DNA of 42,500 nt, taken from positions 1 through 42,500 of the forward strand of contig JAUCBJ010002258.1 of the NCBI GenBank assembly GCA_032718475.1, written 5' to 3'. The notes beneath the pieces are model-generated. The model made no database searches and had not been told where the DNA came from. It saw nothing but the letters and a program-made list of their open reading frames with translations. The position numbers and the translations under genes are program-made. Position 1 is the stretch's first letter. Each line of letters begins with the position of its first letter. Of this stretch, positions 31,940 through 40,457 are shown piece by piece. This DNA comes from Nemertoderma westbladi (taxonomy: Eukaryota > Xenacoelomorpha > Nemertodermatida > Nemertodermatidae).

Positions 31940-33577
31940 CAGCGTCTGGAGTGGGTGTGTGACTATATTATTTATGTTTGTTTCATTATTTTTATACTTA
32001 TGTATGTATTATTATGTAATTTTATTATAATCGTTTTCTTTAATTTTATTTAGTAGAATGTCATTTTAGCAATTATTTAGTAGATTAGTGCCATATATAT
32101 TCGCGTTTATTACTTAATTACTTATATATTATATATTTAGTGCGACGGCGAGAAATTATTTTTTTTTTTTTCTCTTTCCTTACTGTCCGTCTTATATTAT
32201 AAATACGTGACTACAGTAAGATGAAATATCCGTACTTATTAAAGTACAATAAAGCTCCTACTATATTCAAGTATTATTGGTAAGTAGAGTATTAGGAATG
32301 CAAAATTCAGATCCTCGTGTCTCGGCTAAACCAAGCTCTGGGTAGACCTTGGAAACGACTTGCCTCTTCTCACTGACATTGCTTCTTGCGATATTGCTCT
32401 CATACCGTATATTAAATAATACATATAGTAGCGTGATGTCCCTTTAACAGTAGCGTACAACGCAAATAAATCTGTTAAACCCTTTGACCATCTGTAATTC
32501 TAGTCGATTAAGATATCGCGGCACCCACCGATATACTTGAAAGACAAAATTCTAGAATCAGTGGTTAACGTCCCCAGACAAGTTCTGGAATAAACTGGTG
32601 CCCATCCTAAATATTAACTATTAATATTTATAAAATCTGTCAAATTTTAGATCCTTTAAAATTCTAGTCTATTAAGATATCGTAGCACTTACCGATATTC
32701 TTAAAAAGACCAATTTCCTAGAATCAAGGATTCTAGTCCCCAGACATGTTCTGGAATAAAATTGTGTCTATTTAATATTAAATAATAAAATTTACGGGAA
32801 TAAATTTAAATTCATATTTTAATGAATTTGATAAATTGTCATTTTTATACAATTTATAACATTCCCAAAATTCCATTAATTAATAGATCATGGGAGCGGA
32901 GATTCACCCTATTAAGTGTATTAGTGTGCGAGAATCTCCAATATATAGTCAATAGCCGATAAAATTCATAAAATCATGTATAAAGGGGATATTGACAATT
33001 AAAGAATTACTATTAAATAGCATCCAGATCTGTATGCATGAGAATTACCCTAATTCTAATGCTAGCTTTCCATAATGTCACCATAGCAACAACCACGCTA
33101 GAATTAGAAGTGAGTTAAAAGAACAATAGAAAGCTTACCCCATTGAATAGCATAGGGAATAAATAGCATACTGCTAGTATCCAAGGATACCTAATAATAA
33201 CGTGGCATTCTGGAAGGCACTTGACTAACGGACAAATGGCCCGAATGTGTACAATTTGTGACAGTTGTGTGGAATTTGTGCGTTTATAGGTGAATGTTAC
33301 TACTAAAGTGTGTTTACAGTAGCGAGTCGCAATTGTGAAAGTAGCCCTAACTCTGCAGCAAGAACCTGAAGTAAATCTAAGCCTTTGGGACGGACAGTGG
33401 AGTGACTTGTGCCGGTTATCATTGTCATGTGTAGCTAATACGTTGGCGAAAACACAGCGACGACGGTACATCGGCGCTGAGGATCTTGCACTGTCCGGGG
33501 GCAGAGAGGGGTAGGCAGCGACGCCCGCTAGCCTAAATATAAACTCATTATAATATTGATAAACTCATATAGCAGAT
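31940..33577 (+). other. Spacer between pol and ORF B with a 164-bp duplication
   Basis: No protein is recognised in 1.6 kb of AT-rich sequence. An imperfect direct repeat starts at 32497 and 32661. Both copies hold ATTCTAGTC(G/T)ATTAAGATAT, an ACCGATAT block and CCCCAGACA(A/T)GTTCTGGAATAA. CTAATTCTA near 33051 and TAGAATTAG near 33100 could pair as a stem. This spacer may serve expression of ORF B, for example as an intron or an entry element. I see no decisive splice acceptor. Confidence 0.5.
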
Positions 33578-34237
33578 ATGACTGAGTTGATAGAAGATGA
33601 TCTTGGTATCAGGGAGCGATATACTCTACCTTTACAAGCATTTGTTGATAGCTTGATACGCGGCGACGCTGGTCCAACTACTACGGAGGATGATGGTCGT
33701 TATATCGAACCGCCAATGTCCCAGGAGCAACTTACGCGTGAATTGGACTATAGAAAATTCACCGCTCGCTATACGCATCGTAATGGTACGTATATGGACT
33801 TCTTAACTACTGGCCATCCTATCGATTTACACAATACGGACGATGTAGACACCGAAAGGGAAATGGTTTTATTTAAATATCATACCCAGCGGAGTCGGAA
33901 CGATAAACTGAGAATAGAACACGAGAATTCTATTCGAAACAGACTCGAAGGGGAAGACGTTGAAGAGCCGGATAAACGCAGCGACTTCAACGATTATCTG
34001 GAATTCCTGAGAGAAACATATCTCAATATTGCCAGTCAACAAAATCTAGAAACTCGATATCCTCAAGGTATACATCATGACCCTATGATAGAACTCAAAC
34101 GACTCTATTTCACTATGATGTATCTTACCGCCGATCGACTGCTACCTGTCGTCCCAGATAGCTTCGAACAGATGGAGGAATATTGTAAAACTGGAGAACG
34201 ATCACCCGCATTTCCCCTGCAGGACGTGCGTCTTTAG
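33578..34237 (+). CDS. Accessory ORF B, part 1 (unknown; ends at in-frame TAG)
   Basis: 219 codons from ATG 33578, strongly charged, with no signal peptide or membrane segment. Blocks such as LTRELDYRKFTARYTHRNGT and DYLEFLRETYLNIASQQNLE suggest a soluble helical protein. I do not recognise it and it does not look like a retroviral envelope. The stop is a single TAG (codon 220, 34235-34237). The same frame stays open afterwards to 35128, so the two parts are probably one 516-codon gene. The position between integrase and the 3' LTR is where accessory or env genes sit in larger LTR elements. Confidence 0.6.
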   Translation: MTELIEDDLGIRERYTLPLQAFVDSLIRGDAGPTTTEDDGRYIEPPMSQEQLTRELDYRKFTARYTHRNGTYMDFLTTGHPIDLHNTDDVDTEREMVLFKYHTQRSRNDKLRIEHENSIRNRLEGEDVEEPDKRSDFNDYLEFLRETYLNIASQQNLETRYPQGIHHDPMIELKRLYFTMMYLTADRLLPVVPDSFEQMEEYCKTGERSPAFPLQDVRL

Positions 34238-35128
34238 TATTACTGCGACGAATGCCCTAGATCCAAGCAGCAAACGGAAAGACATAAACATCCGCGGAGA
34301 CGTTGCGCTAAACACAGTTTTACACGATATACTTATGGGAGTTTCGAGCGAAACCTGTTCGACGTATCACCTACGCTCACTCGACTCAAACGATCCTTAA
34401 ATAAACCAATGATCAGAGTTCCGGAATACTCGGTCAGACCTCCTCATTCCTCAGTGAGACCTCAAACGCTTGATGCTAATAGTATAACGGATCCCCCTGA
34501 ACTGTACTCACTATTTAAAGATCTTGTGTTACCCGAACAATTAATCGGTGGCACTCCGGTAGTGGGCTCGCTAGATATTCGCCAACCCTACCTAGCCGGA
34601 TTAGGACGCGGTCATCTAATATCACCGTTTAACCCGTACAACCGTCCAGGCTTAACCCCGATACAACCCATTACCGAAGTCGAAGAGAGCGTTGTACGAA
34701 ACGCGTTAGACGCTATTAGGCAGAAGATCAGAAAGGGAACTTACGATTGTTTAGAGAAACGCAAATTGCAGCAACAAGTCCAAGCGGTGAAAGAATTAGC
34801 TTTACCCCAGTTCGATAGAGAAATCCAGAACCTCGAGGAAGACATCGAACGTGGACGAACCTATTCTCTACAAGAGTTCCTAGACGAGCGTTTACAACAA
34901 CAAGCGGAGGAAAATCAGCTCGAGGAGAAACACATAGAAATGGACGAGACATCGACCGTAACCCTAAACCTTCCGATGCAATTGTATTGCACCCTTTACC
35001 CAGGAGTTATAGCCCTCCTAGTAAAGTGGCTCGCCCCAAAGAGAAAAGGACTCTTGCTAGCCTCAAAAAACTGCGTAAACGCCGTCCGCGCAAGAAAGAC
35101 TAACTGTTTAGAGTATTTTATATTTTAG
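34238..35128 (+). CDS. Accessory ORF B, part 2 (Cys/His cluster, helical, unknown)
   Basis: Open in frame directly after the TAG. It starts with YYCDECPRSKQQTERHKHP followed by RRRCAKH. This is a dense Cys/His cluster (C223, C226, H236, H238, C243, H246 counted from the ORF B start), as in small zinc-binding folds. It continues through SVRPP-type linkers and two helical stretches (VRNALDAIRQKIRKGTYDCL, then LPQFDREIQNLEEDIERGR) to 35128. In the last 40 codons another phase is also open. It encodes a very basic tail (KVARPKEKRTLASLKKLRKR and beyond) ending at TAA 35101-35103, which may be the original end before a frameshift. Function unknown; nucleic-acid binding is a plausible inference. Confidence 0.55.
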   Translation, partial: YYCDECPRSKQQTERHKHPRRRCAKHSFTRYTYGSFERNLFDVSPTLTRLKRSLNKPMIRVPEYSVRPPHSSVRPQTLDANSITDPPELYSLFKDLVLPEQLIGGTPVVGSLDIRQPYLAGLGRGHLISPFNPYNRPGLTPIQPITEVEESVVRNALDAIRQKIRKGTYDCLEKRKLQQQVQAVKELALPQFDREIQNLEEDIERGRTYSLQEFLDERLQQQAEENQLEEKHIEMDETSTVTLNLPMQLYCTLYPGVIALLVKWLAPKRKGLLLASKNCVNAVRARKTNCLEYFIF

Positions 35129-35342
35129 AAACTGTGATTTTGTATATTTTATAGACTCAAATCCCATTTTCTGGGAGCGGTGTAAAAGCTTTTGCGGATG
35201 TAACAAGCTATTTTTCTCCGCAATATACCGAGTAGGTATTTTAGCGGACATAACAAGCGATTTTGCCCGCTATGTCTGCATGTGTGCTTTAGCGGACATA
35301 AAAAGCCATTTTTCTCCGCAATAAGCTCAAATACTCTAAACA
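35105..35342 (+). promoter_or_regulatory. Predicted multi-branched RNA structure before the 3' LTR
   Basis: TGTTTAGAGTATTT (35105-35118) and AAATACTCTAAACA (35329-35342) are exact reverse complements. Inside are TCCCA/TGGGA (35162-35176) and three repeat-derived hairpins spaced 50 and 48 bp apart: GCGGA 35194 with TCCGC 35217, AGCGG 35243 with CCGCT 35267, and GCGGA 35292 with TCCGC 35315. The loops share (A)TAACAAGC.ATTTT. The middle repeat has an alternative pairing, GCGGACATA with TATGTCTGC. The structure starts right after the alternative TAA stop of ORF B. Its place is like that of a constitutive transport element, but the role is inference. Confidence 0.6.
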
Positions 35343-35371
35343 TCGGAACTCAGATGACGACATCTATCAGC

Positions 35372-36335
35372 TGTGTCCACGTGTAACTTTTTCTTTGTTC
35401 TTTGTTCGTTCTTTGTTCGGTCGACCAATCGGAGCGGTTTTCACTCTGTGTTGGACATTGTATACAGAAACTCACGCAATTCAGTCAGTGTGTATTTTTC
35501 CTAAGCCTAGAACACCGGCTGTGGAATTATTCTGTGTTTCAGACTTTAGCCAAACATTAGTAGGCTTTGATCATAGAAACGTATAACTGTTATCAAACCA
35601 AACTGGCAAATGAATCACACTTGTCATATGGTCATATCTCATACAAACACCGCATTATTTGACTGCTATTTACTGTTGGTTATTAATTATATCAGTTGAT
35701 GGAATATTGTTATATTTGGATAATATCGATAAATAATCATAAAACCCCAATCTTCTTGATATACTGAAGGTAAGAGACCGGTTACATATAGCAATTGCGA
35801 CTTACATTATATTGGTTTTGGAGTGAATCTAATGCTATTTCATAGGCACTACATGTGTCAGTTGCTGTTCTCTTTATATGTGACTAAAATTAGTGAAGGT
35901 CGGCAGATCGGTGTGCAGCATTGTGCGGTAGTGTGCATGACTGTGACAGATAACAAAGCATCTCCTAAAGAATGCGCTTTATACGTGAATCATTAGCCAT
36001 CCCGTTGTGTTTAGTGTAAGTCATAACTCTGTTTACATACTTAGAGCGCCACGTCCTAAAGAAACTGTTGATATTTCCCGAAAGTGAATAATATTTGTCA
36101 GAGATTATATATTAACGATCAGTCGAATAATACAGTAGGCCTACACCGCAATAAGGTCAGAGCTTCCGAATCCAGTCTCCCGGGTATATCCAGCGGGTGA
36201 ATGGTCGCGCATAGACTGGCTTCGGCTAATGTAGTGTATCAAATACTCGTCATAGGCTAAAGTCGATTTATAACCTAGAAGACACCTAAATTTGGCAGGT
36301 TAAACTGCTAAAGGTCTGAAAGCGCGAACAATAAC
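35372..36335 (+). repeat. 3' LTR of the BEL/Pao element
   Basis: It starts TGTGTCCACGTG and ends GCGAACAATAAC, with the same length as the 5' LTR. The base after the shared end differs (A in the leader, T here). The sequence before it is not a clear polypurine tract. The flank after it, TAACTTGAG, does not repeat the five bases before the 5' LTR (ACAAG). Confidence 0.93.
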
Positions 36336-37456
36336 TAACTTGAGACAGGCCTAGCGGCCCGTGAAACAAGTCGTAGGAGACAGTACGAGTCAAGTAAAAG
36401 CTTTTTGTTCTGTCTGATAATAAATTAGTGTGAGGGTAGTCCCGGTGGTGTACGAGAAATTTTCTAGACAACTTCAAACTATAATTATTATGTTGTAATC
36501 ATCTAATGAATTATAAAAGCTGTTGTGATTATAGAAGATAGAGAGCAGTTAGCGAAATGATTATTTTATTCTATCGGATAGAGTAGTCGGAGTCTCAGAG
36601 AGGAGTCGAGGTGTCAATTGATTAATAACAATAACAGCAGTTGTCATGAATTCAATACAATCGCCCACAAGAGTGATAAAACAAATTCGTTCTTATTTTT
36701 GTAATAAATAAAACAAGTTGAGATGTATCAATGTAAACCGCGATTAACAATTTACAACAATTATATTATTATTATAACAGATTTTTATATTTCAAATAAT
36801 AATGTTAGCCTTATGGAGATTCATTATGAGGCTGAGTAAACATTCAGCCTTATAAGCATACAGCCTCCACAGTATTAATGTTGGCACAAAGATTTCAAAA
36901 TAAAACAATAATGCGATGAGAGCATAGTACAATACTCTGTGTAGCCAACAGACTGTATAACTAACAGCCAATTAGCTTGTACGCCAATTAATTAACATAG
37001 CAAGGATGCATTGGGAAGAGTTATTCAGCTGAGACTGTAATAGCCAGCTAAACCAGTTAATGTTTTGTTTGATTACTGTCTGGGTTGTAGAGTAGAGTGA
37101 TAATAAAACTTGGCACAGACAATACTTCTTTGTTAATTGCCCTTCCTATTGAATGCATTACCAGGCCATCTCTATACATTTTTCATGAGTGCCAGCTGGT
37201 GTTTTTATCATTGCGCCTATGGCAATTTTAGTGTTTTGGGGCTATTTTTCGAAATAAAACAAGTTGAGATGTTTCAATTTAAACCGCGATTTCACAAGTA
37301 CCCTTAGAAATCCATTTTCATGGTCCATGCAAAATTTCATCAAAATCGTTAGAGCCGTTTTTGCTCTAGGTCAGTAGCCAGTAGGCAGTAGCCAGTAGCC
37401 AGTAGCCAGTAGCTTTTTTTCTTACAGTAATCAAGTCTAACGACTTGCTAACTAGT
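36336..37456. repeat. Diverged, shortened satellite unit next to the 3' LTR
   Basis: A GACAGGCCTAGCGGCCCG junction motif at 36344 begins a stretch of about 1113 bp. Only its second half (from about 36830, with GCATTGGGAAGAGTTATTCA at about 37010) resembles the units that follow. It ends with TTTCATCAAAATCGTTAGAG and a CAGTAGCC microsatellite (about 37373-37415). No gene is seen. Confidence 0.6.
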
Positions 37457-40343
37457 GACGGGCCTAGCGGCCCGATAAGGAACCGACTTTTTATTTTAAA
37501 TAAAAGAGACAACGAGAATTAGTATAGAACTAATAATTATGTAAAAATACAATCATATTTCATACAATAATTATTAATAAATTCGATCTATTATTAGTTG
37601 CTCAATTCTAGAACATAATCGACCTGCAACTAGTGAAGACCTCGTTTTGGAATTTCGAAAACACGCTGGTGCGATGCGCGATATCGTGTTTAGTTAATAA
37701 ATTGAAAACTCCATCAGTTCATGTGCAACCAGTAATAAGAAATCGCGATAAATGTAATTAAATAAAAATTATTCTAGAAAAAATTTCCTCAAAAAGTATG
37801 AAGTCTTGGCATTGGTGACGCGAAACTAGGCTAGTGAGATTCAGGATATTGCGTTTAATATAAAAATCGAAAACGCTATCGAATTCCGTAAAGGCGTTAA
37901 TAAAATACAGCAACTTTTTTGAAATTTGTAAAATTCTGGAACTAGAAAAAATTAATTTTTGAACGGCGCTGTTTGGGGTTTCGAAACATGGATAGGCTGA
38001 AAGAGGACATCGAATTAAGTTGAAAAATGAAAACCCCATCGAATTTGGACAAAGCGTTCCGGAGTTATAGCGGATCGAAAAATATTGACCCCCCCATATT
38101 GACCCCCCCCCCAGTCGCCAAAAATTTACAGTAATTTAAAATTTTGCAAAAAAATTTTTTTGCGTTATTTTTGATGGCGAATCGATTGGCAGTACTGGCT
38201 ACGAAAAATTTTTTTTTGAAATTTTTGGTCAGAAAAAAAACATGGAAAAAGTATATTTTTAAAAAGATTTGATGTCTTTGCCTATGGTCAGAGAATGATC
38301 CAACACTGTAACTTGGCAATCGCTCAAATCCATTCAGCCGAATGGCACAGTAGAGTTACCTAAAGTAAATTCCCTATACAATGTTCTGAAGGGGAGACTG
38401 ACAGAGTAATCCAACAATAAAACATGTTGCAATAATGTTGGCATTGTAGCCAACTCACTGTGTACTTAACAGTCATTCAGCTTACATTAGCAGAGTGAGA
38501 TATTTCTATAGATTGCATTGGGAAGAGTAATTCAGCTGAGGCGATAATAGATTTCAAACTAAACCAACCACCAGTCAATGTTTGCTTTGACAGAAAGTGC
38601 AGGGCCTAAACAAACAGTATGGGTGTACTAAGTATAATAATCTTGGCAACCTCATCGATTTATTACTAAGCCTTGTGTAGAAATGCATTACATAAACCAT
38701 TTTTCATCAGGACACCAGCTGTCATTGGTGTTATTTTACCATTGCGCCTATGGCGTTTTTTCGTTTATGTCTATTTTTCGAGCCCACGGCTCATGGACGA
38801 AATAGCGGAACATACCAGGGACCTTAGAATCGCGGTATCTACCCGCTGTGAAAATTTAATCAAATTCGTTAGAGTAGTTTTGGCTGTAGATCAGCCAGTC
38901 AGCCAGTCAGCCAACAATTCTTACAGTAATGAACCTCTCGGTTCCTAACTAGTGACGGGCCTAGCGGCCCGATAAGGAACCGACTTTTTATTTTAAATAA
39001 AAGAGACAACGAGAATTAGAACTAATAATTATGTAAAAATACAATCATATTTCATACAATAATTATTAATAAATTCGATCTATTATTAGTTGCTCAATTC
39101 TAGAATAAAATCGACCTGCAACTAGTGAAGACCTCGTTTTGGAATTTCGAAACCACGCTGGTGCGATGCGCGATATCGTGTTTAGTTAATAAATCGAAAA
39201 CTCCATCAATTCATGTGCAACCAGTAATAAGAAATCGCGATAAATGTAATTAAATAAAAATTATTCTAGAAAAATTTTCCTCAAAAAGTATGAAGTCTTG
39301 GCATTGGTGACGCGAAACTAGGCTAGTGAGATTCAGGATATTGCGTTTAATATAAAAATCGAAAACGCTATCGAATTCCGTAAAGGCGTTAATAAAATAC
39401 TGCAACTTTTTTGAAATTTGTAAAATTCTAGAACTAGAAAAAAATAATTTTTGAACGGCGCTGTTTGGGGTTTCAAAACATGGATAGGCTGAAAGAGGAC
39501 ATCGAATTAAGTTTAAAAATGAAAACCCCATCGAATTTGGACAAAGCGTTCAGGAGTTATAGCGGATCGAAAAAAAATTTACCCCCCCCCAGTCGCCAAA
39601 AATTTACAGTAATTTAAAATTTTGCAAAAAAAATTTTTGCGTTATTTTTGATGGCGAATCGATTGGGAGTACTGGCTACGAAATTTTTTTTTTGAAATTT
39701 TTGGTCAGAAAAAAAAACATGGAAAAAGTATATTTTTAAAGTCAGAGAATGATCCAACTCTGTAACTTGGCAATCGCTCAAATCCATTCAGCTGAATGGC
39801 ACAGTAGAGTAAACTAAAGGAAATTCCCTATACAATGTTCTGAAGGGGAGACTGACAGAGAGTAATTCAACAATAAAACATTTTGCAATAATGTTGGCAT
39901 TAATGTAGCCAACACACTGTGTACTTAAGTCATTCAGCTTACATTAGCAGAGGGAGAAACTTGGATACTCAACTAGAATGCATTGGGAAGAGTTATTCAG
40001 CTGAGGCAATAATAGATTTCAAACTAAACCAACCAGTTTATATTTGCTTTGACAGGGCCTAAACAAACAGTATGGGTGTACTAAGTACAATAATCTTGGC
40101 AACCTCATCGATTTATACTAAGCCTTGTGTAGAAATCCATTACATAAGCCATTTTTCATCGCGACACCAGCTGTTATTGGTGTTATTTTACCATTGCGCT
40201 AATGGCGTTTTTTCGTTTATGTTTATTTTTCGAGCCCACGGCTCATGGACGAAATAGCGGAACATACCAGGGACCTTAGAATCGCGGTATCTAGCCGCTG
40301 TGAAAATTTCATCAAAATCGTTAGAGTAGTTTTGGCTGTAGAT

Positions 40344-40382
40344 CAGTCAGTCAGTCAGTCAGTCAGTCAGTCAGTCAGTCAG
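40344..40382. repeat. (CAGT)n microsatellite in the satellite unit
   Basis: About ten copies of CAGT occur here and at the same place in the next unit (41824-41862). The older unit has an imperfect CAGC/CAGT version at about 38892-38912 and the first has CAGTAGCC at about 37373. The tract grew as the units multiplied. Confidence 0.9.
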
Positions 40383-40413
40383 CCACAAGCAATTCTTACA
40401 GTAATGAACCTCT

Positions 40414-40457
40414 CGGTTCCTAACTAGAGACGGGCCTAGCGGCCCGATAAGGAACCG
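40414..40457. repeat. Cruciform at the satellite unit junction
   Basis: CGGTTCCT (40414-40421) pairs with AGGAACCG (40450-40457). Inside, CGGGCC-TAGC-GGCCCG (40431-40446) is a perfect 6-bp stem with a 4-base loop. The same two-stem structure recurs at the junctions near 38954 and 41909. The inner hairpin alone is present at 37457 and, in a variant form, at 36344. Confidence 0.75.

Larger units (their letters stand above)
18499..36335 (+). mobile_element. Giant BEL/Pao LTR retroelement with two accessory ORFs
   Basis: Two 964-bp direct repeats (18499-19462 and 35372-36335) flank, in order: a 1.9-kb leader, ORF A, a 1.3-kb spacer, gag, protease, RT-RNase H, integrase, a 1.6-kb spacer, ORF B and a 3' structured region. 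The pol order (PR-RT-RH-IN) and sequence motifs place it in BEL/Pao (Belpaoviridae-type). The usual family size is roughly half of this. A mariner-like element of 1540 bp inside gag accounts for only part of the excess. No env-like protein with a signal peptide and membrane anchor is visible. No target-site duplication, clear primer-binding site or polypurine tract was found. gag-pol carries frameshifts and nonsense codons, so this copy looks defective. Confidence 0.9.

Noticed and set aside
33578-35128. ORF B as a retroviral envelope gene
   Set aside because: It is in the env position, but there is no signal peptide, no furin-like site and no clear membrane anchor; the one hydrophobic stretch near the end (ALLVKWL) is short and in a doubtful phase.
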